From contig NAVB01000231.1 of assembly GCA_002179805.1 (NCBI GenBank), positions 1 to 64,000 on the forward strand: a stretch of 64,000 bases of DNA. The letters run 5' to 3'. Positions 22,924 through 33,602 of this stretch are shown here, in pieces. Under the pieces are notes generated by a model. It was given only the letters and a program-made list of their open reading frames with translations. It was not told the origin of the DNA and ran no database searches. Position numbers and translations under genes: made by a program. The DNA comes from Acanthamoeba lenticulata. Lineage: Eukaryota; Discosea; Longamoebia; Acanthamoebidae. Positions within the stretch are counted from its first letter, which is position 1. Each line of letters begins with the position of its first letter.

Positions 22924-23694
22924 ATGCAACGCTTGAGCTTCCTCTTTGCCTTGTTCGCGGCCGCCGTCTGCCTGATGTGCTTCATCTCGGCCGCCGACGC
23001 CTACACCATCGGCCTTGGCGCTGACTCTCGTGTGGTAGACACCGCACAGAACACTGACGGCGAGGTCTACAATCTTGAGGGCCTCCTGCTCTCGCTCAAC
23101 CACACCGTGATCAACATCACCCTGTACGACGACGACGACGGATGGACCGATATCATGAACCAAGTCGACGTCATCATCTTCCCCGAGTGCGAGACTGACT
23201 CGCCGCTCGGCTACCTGACTAACGCCACGCGGGACGCTCTCTTCCAGTGGGTGAACAACGACCACGGCGTGGTGGTCATCATGTACGACGAGTACAGCCT
23301 CGCAAACTACCTGACCGGCCTCTCGACCAGCGAAGGCTCCGACGATGGCCCGTGGACCAAGATGGCTGCGGCCAACGAATCGGCGATCTTTGGGTCTGGC
23401 CCGGCCGAGCTCGAAATGCTGGACGCGGCGACGTCGTGGAACGTGACCAACGACGCGGCGATGGTCGAGTGCATGTACGGATCGTCTGACAGTGACTGCG
23501 CCCTGTGGCAGTACGACATGGGCACTGGCCGGTGGTTCGGCGCTGCCCCGGACTTCTACAACGGTGCGCCGCGGGGGCAGCAGGACGGCGGCTGGGTGAA
23601 CGTGCTCACGTCGATCATGTCTGCGGTCCCCGCCGCTGACTCGGCCGCGGGCCGGTCGGCCACCTCTTTCCTGACCATGACCGGTTGGTTCTAA
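22924..23694 (+). CDS. Secreted glycoprotein, possible GATase1/ThuA-like fold
   Basis: A single-exon ORF of 256 aa. A strong signal peptide covers residues 1-26 (MQRLSFLFALFAAAVCLMCF...ADA). The mature part has several N-glycosylation sequons (NHT, NIT, NAT, NES, NVT). A pattern of hydrophobic strands (QVDVIIFPECET, HGVVVIMYDEY) separated by helices resembles class I glutamine-amidotransferase/ThuA-type folds, but no catalytic triad was identified, so this is only a structural suggestion. It has no membrane anchor. It lies directly upstream, same strand, of the beta-helix surface protein gene, with its own TATA-like element. Confidence 0.75.
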   Translation: MQRLSFLFALFAAAVCLMCFISAADAYTIGLGADSRVVDTAQNTDGEVYNLEGLLLSLNHTVINITLYDDDDGWTDIMNQVDVIIFPECETDSPLGYLTNATRDALFQWVNNDHGVVVIMYDEYSLANYLTGLSTSEGSDDGPWTKMAAANESAIFGSGPAELEMLDAATSWNVTNDAAMVECMYGSSDSDCALWQYDMGTGRWFGAAPDFYNGAPRGQQDGGWVNVLTSIMSAVPAADSAAGRSATSFLTMTGWF

Positions 23695-23997
23695 GTCTTT
23701 TGTGTGTATTTTTGTTTCATTCTTCTGTAGCCAAGGGGCGCGTTTAATAGAAATGTTCCAAGCCGGTCTTAACGCGTTCATGGCATTTTGCTTTTGTATG
23801 CCATTAATTGGCAATGTCATGGCTCAACAAAATTGGCGATCATATATAAATGCTGTCCAACGCACGGCTGCCCAATCAACCTCTCCCTCGATTTCACCTC
23901 GATGCCTTCCAGGAATCACTCTGCGCGGAGTGTATTTGTGCACACACGCGCACGCCACAGACCACCAAGAAAACTGAAGGCGTGTGTTGTTGTGGCG
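23695..23997 (+). promoter_or_regulatory. Promoter region of the beta-helix protein gene
   Basis: A 303-nt spacer. A strong TATA box (TATATAAA) lies at 23843-23850, about 150 nt upstream of the start codon at 23998. The sequence between is C/A-rich. The first part is the 3' UTR of the upstream secreted protein gene. Confidence 0.55.
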
Positions 23998-26900
23998 ATG
24001 TTTGTGGCCTCTCTGCCGCGAGCGCTGGGCCTCTTGCTGCTGGTGGTCTGCTGCTCTGCCACCACAAGTACGGCGGAGTCTCGCATGATGCTCATGTTTA
24101 TTCCGACCCTCATTAAATCTTCTTGGGCTGCAGTCACGGTAATTGCGCCTTCCGGGCGTATATCGGCTGCTCTGGCTCTGGCGGTGGAGGGCGATGTGGT
24201 GGTCGTTTACCCTGGCACCTACACCAACGAGTCGTCAAACATCCAGATCAGCTCGAATGTTACTGTCACGTACACTTCGCACCTCAACGCCGGACTGCGG
24301 TTTTTTCATGGGCCGTTGACCGTGGTTTGGCGGTGTGGTGCAGCTTTATGGGAGAAGTTGTCGTAAACACCACTGGAGCGGTGGGTTACTGGCTGGTGGT
24401 TCGTTTGAGCACGCTCACCTTTAACGGGACCGGCGTGCTGAAGCTCCACAACCGTACGCTCTTGGCCCACCCCTGCTATGCGCATTTAAACATTGTTTTA
24501 AATTCTAATTTAATGCTGTGGGAACAGTTGGTATCCAGCTGGCACCTGGATATTCGCCTGTCTTGAAGCAAGTGGCCAACATGGAAATGATCTGCAACAA
24601 CATCAGCGTCCCAGGTGGTGCTTCCCTCTCTTTCTCCCTCTCTTGTTCTTGGTCTTGTCATTGGCCAGAGGTAGAGCCAACGCGCACTCGCTGATTGCTC
24701 CGTTCTTGTGCGTGTCTTATCTGCTCCAGCTGTCGACCTGCGCTCTGGCGGGACTTGGCTGCAAAGAGGCAATCTGTCCATCTCTTACGCTTCCACCAAA
24801 GACAAAAACCGTACGCGCCTCTGTGTTATGTTGATTGGAAGACTAGTGGATTTAATGTGCTCTTCCCGTCTGGGCGTGTACGACACCATCAGAGGCCCTA
24901 ATCTTGCTCCAAAACAACACCAAGTGGGTTCAATCTGGCAACTTGGACATCCGCACGGTGGGCGCTCCCGGTACACACACATACATTCCTCAAGCGAGCT
25001 GGAGAAGAAGAGAGAGAACCAACTGCGCCTGCTCCCTGTGCGTGCGTGGTGTGGCAGGCGTACGCCTGAGTGGCAGGGATGCCGTATGGCAGCAGGAAGG
25101 AAACGTCTCGATCACCGTCGCCTCCACGGGCGTTGATTCCGGGAATGGGGTTGGCGGTACGCATTGGCGCATGCACAACGGAGAACGGAAAGGCAACGTC
25201 TGATCGGGGCCCTGGTGGTGTGATCCCCTCCTCCTCAGGAGTCTACATCTCTGGCCTGTGGCAGAGCTCCAATGGCACCACGGTGACGCTCTCAGTTCAG
25301 AACTTCATGGTTTTCGGTTTGTGCCCATCTGAACCTTCACTAGCACACCAACTCGCTCACCAGGAGGTGCAGACAAAGTTGATCAATTCTCTTCTTTTTC
25401 TGTGGAATTTGCTTGCGTGTGCGGGCGTTGGTCTGTGGAGCACTGTATGCAGGGTTCCTCTTGGCCGGACAAGGCGTCTGGAATCAATACAGCGAGCTCC
25501 ATATCAACATATCGAGAAACTCACCACCTGGTGCGCTTTCCGGCCGAAACATTGCGTTGATCTGATTTTGGTGATGAACTCGTGTTTGACGGACGAGTTT
25601 ATTCGTGTGCGTCCAGGAGTCAAGTTCTTGTCGACGGGAGTGTGGAATCAGTTCGGCAATCTCTACGTGACGAATACAGGTGGTGCGTGTTCGAGCCTTA
25701 GAGCGTGAAGCCGATGAGGGCAAGAGCGAGCGATGAGCGGCTTACACCAGGGTCAATCCACACGATCGTACACACATACAGGTGACTCCAGCATCGTGTT
25801 CAGCCAGGGGGGCGAGTGGAACCAAAACGCCAAGGCCGAGTTCGTGGGTTCCAATGACGGCCACGGTACTACTTTCCCCCGGGACTTGTGTGTGTGTGTG
25901 TTCGGGCTTCACTATACCAGGCGTGAGACCAACTCTGTGTGGGACAATATAACTCTGTGTGACAGCTGTGTTGATGTCCAGTCTGGGCCAATGGCGTCAG
26001 ATGGCCCTCGCCTCCTTCACCCTGATGAACGGGTCCAGCGGTAAAACCCACTCTTGCTGCTTTCCAGCGACCTTTTGGGCAAAGAAAGATCAACAAAACA
26101 CTTTCTCTCTCTCTCTCTCTCGCATGTAACAGGAGTCCAGCTTGGCAACTTGTCGTTATGGGAGCAAGGAGCCGACGTAAACATCGTCGCGTCTCCTACG
26201 ACGAATACGAGCGCCCATGGTTCGGCCTCCACCAGGTCATTTGGGGGGGGGGGCGGTTCGGTACATAGGCTGACGACAAACGTCTCGTCGACCAGGCGTG
26301 GCCGTCAACGGCGGCTTGTGGACCTCCTCAACGCAGAGCGTGACCTGCATCACCGGATCAGACGCGTTCACCGGCATCGTGCTGACCAACGGCACCTACG
26401 CCCAGGGCGGCCTGCTCAATGTCTCCGTCTCCGGCGCGCAGGGTGCGCCTCGAGACCTATCCGTCGGTACGTTCGCGCAACTCAAGACCCAATTACATGA
26501 AGCAAATGCAAGTCACTGACTTTCTTCCATTGCACTTACGCATGAAGCGGTACGCTTCTCCCTTGCGGCGGCGCAGTGGAGGCAGAGCAAACAGGTGCGT
26601 CTGGACGTCTACAACGGCATTGGTTCGTGCACAATCAATATCCAGCCACAGTAGTGAGAGTGTTCTTGTTGAGTGAATCGATGACCGAAAGGACGCTTTT
26701 GTGTGGCTCCACAGGAGTATTCTTCGACACGCCCGACTTGTCTGTCACCTGGCAACAGCTAGACCTCGCTACGATCGTCATCAGCGGGGCTTCCACGGGT
26801 ACGATCATCCCCTTCCCCATCTCGATGTGTTCCTCCTGCTTCCGAAGGTGATGTTCGATCATTGGTGGGGTGCAGGTATCGATCTGGCCACCGGCGGCCA

Positions 26901-28289
26901 ATGGATTCAGAATGCAGCTGTCGACATCCGCACCGGCCGGGACACGTCCCTCTTGGCCACAAGAGGTTCGTGCTTCGCGGGGACGGAAAAGGAGCCTTTC
27001 GCGTCCCACATTCATGCATGCGTCTCTTTTGTCTCAGGGTTTCAATGCCAGGGCAGCAGCTCGTGCTGTGCGAGAATTCAATCGGATGCCAGTTTGCCCC
27101 TCACCTCCTTCTCCACCTCGGGCGGGCCTGCGCGTCGCGGTAGAACCGTCTCTGCTCTCTCATGCGCGTGACCTCGCTCGCTGACATGTGTGTTCACACA
27201 TAGACGACTGCCCGGCATCGACGTCGCCATCTACCCTCTTGATCTTGCCGGTGGTCAACACGACAGCCACCTTCAGCAAAAGCACTCCGTCCGTCTCCGT
27301 CTCTGGCACCGCCACAGGTGCGCTCTAAGAGCCACTTGAGATGCAGCCTTCGCTTATTCATGATTTGTAGCAGAATCGGCTGCGAGCAAGGACGTGGCCG
27401 TACAGCTCAACCTCACCAGCCTGACGGTGGGCAACAACTCGTCCAGCTCGGCGCCCACCGGTACTCGAGCGTCATCACTGACGGTTACGTTCGTATGTCG
27501 CTAACATGCAACCCCAATGTGAATGCAGACTACAACGTGACAAAGGTGGCCACCAACGCAACCACGACCTACGTGTACAGCGCGCAGCTTGATGCTTCGA
27601 CAAACGTGGCGCAGGCCTACACGTTCTTTGATCGTGGGACGACCTGGGCCTTTGCCGGCACCAACTTTAGCGTTCGCGCAGGCGCGCTCAAGTGGTCCAT
27701 CAACCTCACTGTCTCTTCCTACGACGCAACGAAAGGCGCCGGCGGCCTTACATTGCGCTATGCGCTCTCCAACCTTTTGATCAACTCCAGCGACGCAACG
27801 GCGGAGAAGACGATCACAAAGAGGGCCGACACGCCCAAGCTCGAGATGACGACCTACATCGTGCAGCTCGACGAGAGCGCCGTCGTCGAGGTGGAGCTCT
27901 TTGACGTGGCCTACATCGACGGCGAGCTTGCGCGCATCAACCACAGCCTCGTCCTCGTCGAGACGAACGACAGCAACAACACAAGCTTCTTCGCGCTCGA
28001 GCTGCGCTTCCCCGCCTTCAACCGGTCGGTGTACTACGACCCGAGCCTGGGCTTGGGCGTGCTGCTCTCCGGCTCGCCCAAGTCCGGAGGCGACGGAAGC
28101 GACGACAACACGGCGCTGATCGTGGCCACGGCGGTGGCGATCCCCGTGGCCGTCGCGCTCGTGTTGGCGGTGATCGTGGCGGCGCTGCTGCTGGCGTGGC
28201 GACGACACAAGAAGAGAGGGCCAAGCGCGCTCGAGCTCGGCCACGTCTTGGACGAAGAGGGCCAAAACTCGCCCGATAGCGGTCTATGA
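23998..28289 (+). CDS. Beta-helix-type surface protein built from one-repeat exons
   Basis: Model of 21 exons: 23998-24067, 24134-24269, 24344-24453, 24528-24614, 24730-24810, 24893-24970, 25058-25156, 25239-25316, 25453-25530, 25617-25679, 25782-25865, 25966-26040, 26133-26219, 26296-26442, 26548-26622, 26715-26798, 26876-26965, 27038-27139, 27204-27317, 27374-27460, 27529-28289; about 861 aa. It has a signal peptide, then a segment typical of right-handed beta-helix proteins (VVVVYPGTYTNESSN). Exons 5-17 each carry a W-containing unit, usually W-x-Q (WLQRGNLSI, WVQSGNLDI, WQQEGNVSI, WNQFGNLYV, WRQSKQVRL). The last exon has many sequons, one TM helix (about 28105-28195) and a short basic cytoplasmic tail. 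Probably a cell-surface adhesin or receptor; ligand unknown. Exons 10 and 18 have alternative donors nearby. Confidence 0.75.
26104..26121. repeat. (TC)n microsatellite in an intron
   Basis: Nine TC units forming the polypyrimidine tract just upstream of the acceptor of exon 13 of the beta-helix gene. Length variation could affect inclusion of that exon; this is an inference. Confidence 0.85.
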
Positions 28290-28400
28290 GCTGTTTGATC
28301 AAAACAGCAATAAAATGCGCTCGAATTAAAAACAAAACAAAATAAAATAAAAACAAAATAGAAAATGTAAAAAAGCTGGTGGTCTATGCAGCTGTGGCCG

Positions 28401-31400
28401 TTACAAGGAGGACGACGAGGAGCGACGAAGCGCCTGGTGGTACTTCGGCGGCACGTCGGGGAACACTGCCTGGAAGACGTCCGAGTAGTAGTCCACAAAG
28501 TTGACCGTCAGCCCTGTGCACACGCAAGGGTTAACCGAGTGTGAGATGACGTTTTGCCTCAACTGCCTTTTGGCCCCACTCTCTTGGGAAAAAGGCGCAC
28601 CCTCGCGCAAAAAGGGTTCGAGTTCCTCCCAGTCCTTCCGGTTGCCCTCCGGGAAGACCAGCTTCTTGACTCCGGCCCGGCGCGCGGCGATGACCTGCAG
28701 CGGCATAAGTCAATGTTGAAATAAAATTGGATCCAACTAGAGGCGCACCTTCTCCTTGATGCCGCCCACGGGGAGGACCTTGCCGGTGAGGGTGATCTCG
28801 CCGGTCATGGCCACGTCCTGCGGCAAGGCCCGATCGAGCCCCAGGGACAGGAGAGACGAGACCATGCCTGTCGAGTTGCTTCTGTCAGTTCAAGAAGAAG
28901 CAAGGGCAAGTTAGAGAAGAGGGCCAAGGGCGAGCGGACCGATGCCGGCCGAGGGCCCGTCCTTGGGCGTGGCACCCTCGGGCAGGTGCATGTGGAGAGT
29001 GGCGTCCCGGAAGAACGCCTCGTCAAACTCTCCTCCCTCTGGGGCCTCTGCGGTGGCGGCCTTGGCGCGACCCCTCTTGGAGGATGACGATGACGACGAC
29101 GACGATGTGGTCGAAGTTGACGTCGACGTCGACGTCGAGGTGGTGGCCGAGCTCTGCTTGTGGACGCCGGCCAGCTTGTTCCAGAAGATCTTGGCGCACG
29201 TGTAGGCGATGGAGCAGCTCTCCTGCATCACTTCGCCCATCTGGCCCGTCGTGATCAGCCGCCCGCTGCCGCTGCCGGCCGCTTCATCCTCTTGCTCGTC
29301 GTCCTCCGTCGTCGCGCCGACGGCCTTCTCCTTGTCCTCGGCCTGTTGTTGCTTCTGCAGCTTCTCGAGCCGCTCCTTCCCCTTGGCCTCCTGGCGCTTC
29401 CGCTTCTCCTCCCTTCGCGCCTTCAACTGGTGCTTGTCCACCACCGTCTCGATGTACGGCGTCGATCCACCTGTGAGTTAAAACATACGGAAATTAAAAT
29501 ATATATGAAAAATGTTATAATTAGAATTTTTTAAAAAGAAATGAATAGACTAAATAAAGAATTAAATAATCAAAAAATGGCGCACCCATGGAGGTCCAGG
29601 CGAGGCCCATGACGACGCCCGGGGGCGTGGTCTGGTAGATGCGGTCGGTGGAGAACGGCGGCTTGCCGAGGAACTTGCTCAGGCTGGCGGGCTCGATGAC
29701 GATGGCCCCCTCGGCGTCCTTTTTGAGCTCGAGCCCCTCCGACGAGCCCGGCTGCGCGTTCTCGTCGGCCTGCTCCTGCGTTGACTTCTTCCGGCCGCTC
29801 TTTGTCGTGTTCTTCTTCGTTGTCTTCTTCTCGTCCTCACCGCCCTCGCCGGCGGCCTTCTCCTGCTCCACGACGACCTGGTGGGCCACCTTGCGCATGA
29901 TCTTCTCCACCTGCTGCTGCAAGTTGCGCACTCCCTGCAGAACATGATGACAAGGCGACGTGATGTGAGCCCTATCGTCGTCATCGTCGCCATCTTCATC
30001 ATCTTCATCATCATCTTTCTGATGGTAAGTTGGGGCGACGCACCGCCTCTCGGGCGTAAGAGTGGATGAGCTTGTGGAGGGCCTCTCTCTGGAACTTGAC
30101 CTGGATCTGCGCATCATCGCCATCATCGCCATCATCGCCATCATCACCATCGTCAATATTCTCTTCGGCGTCGTCATCACCGCCGGTGTGAAGGAAGCGC
30201 ACCTGCGAGAGGCCTGCCTCGGTGACGGCCTTGGGCACGAGGTACTTCTCTGCGATAGCCACCTTTTCCTGTGACCGGTCCAGATAAAATCACGCACGAA
30301 TGAGCGGCCGCCGAGTCGACATCACTGCAACGATAAAGATGATGTTGACGGTGACGATGGCGAACCTCCTCGACATAGCCGGAGAGGCGGATCACCTCCA
30401 TGCGGTCGAGCAGGGGCCGCGGGATCGTGTGGAGCACGTTGGCCGTGCAGATGAACAGCACTTTAGAGAGGTCGTAGGAGACGTCGAGGTAGTGGTCCAA
30501 GAACTTGGTGTTTTGCGACGGGTCCAACACCTCGAGCAGCGCCGACGACGGGTCGCCCTTGTAGCTCGACGTGCCCACCTTGTCCACCTCTGATGACCAC
30601 AATAAAGCGTCAGCGTCACCAGGGCAGCAGGTGTTTATCGTCATCATCTTCTTCATCAGCGACGCACCGTCGAGCAGGATGACAGGGTTGGAGGTCTTGA
30701 CGCGCTTGAGGGCCTGCAGCAGCTTGCCCGGCATGGCCCCCACGTACGTGCGGCGGTGGCCCTTGATCTCTGCACACGAGCCACGTGTGGTGTTTGAACA
30801 GCTAAGGGAAGGGCAGCCCAGCAGAGAACAGCGCGAGGCGGGACGGGAGAGCGTACCGGCTTCGTCGGTCATGCCGCCCACGGAGAAGCGGAAGAACTCG
30901 CGCTGGAGGGCGTTGGCGATGGACTTGCCGATGGAGGTCTTGCCCACGCCCGGCGGGCCGACGAGGCAGATGATCTTGCCGGTGACCTCGCCCTTGAGGT
31001 TGCCCACGGCGATGTACTCGAGGATGCGCTCCTTGACGTCCTTGAGCCCGTAGTGTTCGTCCTCGAGCACCTCTGATCAGAGTTCATCAGTGTCGTCAGT
31101 CGTCAAAGGCCCTTGAGGGAAGGCAGCAGAGTCGACGTACTCTCGGCGTGGAGCATGTCGAGGTTGTCCGTGGTCAGGGTGTCCCAGGGCAGCGTGGTGA
31201 GCCAGTCGAGGTAGGTACGCACCACGTTGTACTCACTCGAGCTGGGCGACAGGTGCTGGAACTTCTCCTGCGGTCGCGGGAATTGTGTGGTTGTGGTGTT
31301 GTATGTGAGCGCGCCGCGGTCTCGCTGATGCAGACGTCTGCAGGAGGGGCGAGACGAACCATTTCTTCGTCGATGACCTTGATGGCGTGCTCGGGGACCT

Positions 31401-33264
31401 TCTTGTCGGCGATCCGCTCTTTGAACTTGGCCATCAGCGTCTCCGTCTGGGGCTGCTCGAGGCCCAACTCTGCCCAGGTGAAGCAACACGACGATCTTGG
31501 TGTGTTGGTCGAAAAAACACAGACAAAGAAAGGACGTGCGGCTAAAGCGCGTACCGGTGCGGATGGCCTTGAGCTCATCGCGGAGGTTCATCTGCCGGTG
31601 CCGCTCCTCCATCTTGGCCGCGATGTCCCTGTGCGCCAACGCAAGGGTTAGACTCACGATGATGATGATGACGAAGATGAAGACGACTATGACGACGATA
31701 ACGCACTCTTTGATCTTTTGGGTGAGATCCGACAGGTTGAGCTCGCGCTTGGTCATTGACAGCGTCTTCCTGAGGCGCTCCGTCACGTCGAGCTCCTCGA
31801 TCACTTCCTGCACACGTTGAGCGCCGGCGGCGTGGGTGAGCACAAGGCCTGAAGGTGGGAAGAGAGAAAGGGAAAAAGAGAGCTGAATGGCACCTGCTGG
31901 GCCTGCATGGCGGCGTCGTCGAGGGCGATGTGGGTCATGATGCCCGCCACAAAGTCGGCGGATTCGGCCGCGTTGAGCGGGTTGTGGAATGTCCAGAAGT
32001 TGAGCAGCAGCTGCGCCGCGTTGTCTCGCGCAAACACGTCGCCCTGTCCACGCGATCACGTCGTCGTCATCATCACCGTCATCGTTGTCATCATCACCAC
32101 AACAAGACTGTCAGAACGCACCTTGGAACCGATGCGGTGGACGATGGCCTCGAGCTCGGCCTGGAAGGTCCGGATATCGGCGTCTTTGGGGTCATACGGC
32201 TTGTCCTGTAATGCGCACAGTCAGCGAGCCGCTTGGACAGCGCAGCCGAGCAACGGAGGGACGCACGTGAAGCTCGGTGATCTTGGCCACGAGGCGCTTC
32301 GTGCCGGGGACGGCTTCGTCGATCTGGATGCGCTTGTGGACGGAGAGGAACTGGATGACGCCCACGACGCCGTCCTTCTGTTGCGAGACCTTGACTGGCA
32401 CCACGTTGGTGAGCACGCCCAGCACGCCGATCTTGTGGACCTGGTCCAGCGTCGTGATCTGAACGCCTGTTGGCCGCATCACATATACACACACGAAAGC
32501 CACGTCATCAGATAAGAGCCTTGTTTAGATTAGGAACGTCGTCGGTGGGACTCGATCCCCCAAAGAAAAGACGAACCCTTCTTTTGGGCCTCTTCAGCGT
32601 CCTTCACGATGAAGAGGCCGATGTAGGGCGAGGGATACTTTTGGCGCAGTTCCTGCAGCTCCTTCAAGAACTCGGGGTCGCGCACCGTGGCGCGTCCCAT
32701 CGTGCCTGCGTGCCGAGAGAGAGAGAGAGAGTGCACTCTCTAGCGTCAGCTGACGCACCGTTCAGCCTTTAGTGAGGGCGGCAGCCACGCACCGGGCATG
32801 ATGGACGTCTTGATCACCGGCACGATGAGGACCTTCTCGGGCGTCGTCACGGTCTTTACCATGACTTAGGATGAGAAAGCAAGAGAAGAGTTAACAGACA
32901 AGTTGCTCTCTAGATCATAGCGTCATGTTAGGAGAAGGGTACCCTGCAGGGGCATGCTCTTGGAGGCCATTTCGTCTTCGTGTCCAAAGTCGTCGTCATC
33001 GTCGTCGCCTTCATCGTCGCTCTCCTCGCGGAACTCGTCATCCTTGCCGTCATCGCCTGCCGCCGCGGCGGCAGGCGTGGCCGAGCGGAAGTGGCGTCGG
33101 CCGCCGCGGCTGGCCACGGCCCCAGCGTCGCGCCAGGAGCTGCCGCGCCAGGTCGCCACCGAGGTCGAAGACCCAACCGGTGCGCGGTGCTGCGACAGGC
33201 CGCGGGCTCGCGTGAAGGAGTAGGCTGTCGTCCCCAGTCCACCGCGGCGTACCGCAGTCGTCAT
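28401..33264 (-). CDS. LONP1: Lon protease, mitochondrial type
   Basis: Twenty exons in transcription order, from 33264-32943 and 32864-32793 to 28694-28601 and 28513-28401; the ATPase exons are 31072-30857, 30769-30668 and 30589-30366; 1081 aa, phases consistent. ATP-dependent Lon degrades damaged proteins in the mitochondrial matrix. The N-terminus is Arg/Ser-rich without acids (presequence, GGRRHFRS at its end), then a very acidic stretch. The Lon N domain begins [15 protein letters not shown]. Walker A is GPPGVGKTS, then [21 protein letters not shown]; Walker B is PVILLDEVDK. The protease domain has [13 protein letters not shown] (catalytic Ser) and PVGGIKEK (catalytic Lys). Unusual: a long acidic/Lys insert before the PPFSTDRIY block and a Thr/Ser-repeat insert (about 29090-29140) just before the catalytic Ser. 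The gene is convergent with the beta-helix gene and divergent from the NTF2-like gene. Confidence 0.95.
30111..30150. repeat. (ATCATCGCC)n repeat in a Lon intron
   Basis: Four near-perfect nine-base units within the intron between Lon exons 14 and 15 (30107-30202). Many Lon introns contain similar GATGAT/CATCAT-rich runs. Confidence 0.75.
32715..32731. repeat. (GA)n microsatellite in a Lon intron
   Basis: A run of GA dinucleotides that forms the (TC)n polypyrimidine tract before the acceptor of Lon exon 3 on the coding strand. Confidence 0.8.
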
Positions 33265-33602
33265 GCGCCATGGCTCCGCGAGCAGACGAGAAGCACCACT
33301 GCGGGGCTGCAGTCGCACGACCGGTGTGCTCGCGGAAGTTGCTGATGCAAGACCGCAGCAAACAGGTGCACACAAATCGCATCGAATTAGGGATAAAACT
33401 GCAGACAGGCCAAGATGGGCGAAGCTCGCGGAAGATCATTACCTGAGTGTCTCAGCAGAGATCCAGAGCGCAGCATCGTTCTATGGCTTCACTCGAGCTG
33501 CAGATGATTTGCGTGTGTCGGCGAGTGGCGAAATTCCAGGTATTCAGAATGAGAAAGAACAAAAGAAATCATAAGGAAAAAGGTTGCGTCCTTTCGAGTA
33601 AC
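33265..33602. promoter_or_regulatory. Divergent promoter region, Lon / NTF2-like protein
   Basis: A 338-nt stretch between opposed start codons. The side nearest the NTF2-like gene becomes A-rich (33545-33590). No TATA box or other motif was recognised. Confidence 0.4.

Noticed and set aside
22903..23820. A 305-codon minus-strand frame opposite the secreted glycoprotein
   Set aside because: Composition is typical of antisense shadows and the + strand frame has a signal peptide and sequons.
28290..28400. A/T-rich 110-bp gap as an origin or mobile-element footprint
   Set aside because: It is the short convergent 3' space of two genes with an AATAAA at 28309; no repeats or target-site duplications.
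30100..30160. Tandem CATCATCGC units as a CRISPR-like or minisatellite array
   Set aside because: Units have no spacers and lie inside a Lon intron; ordinary microsatellite-like expansion.
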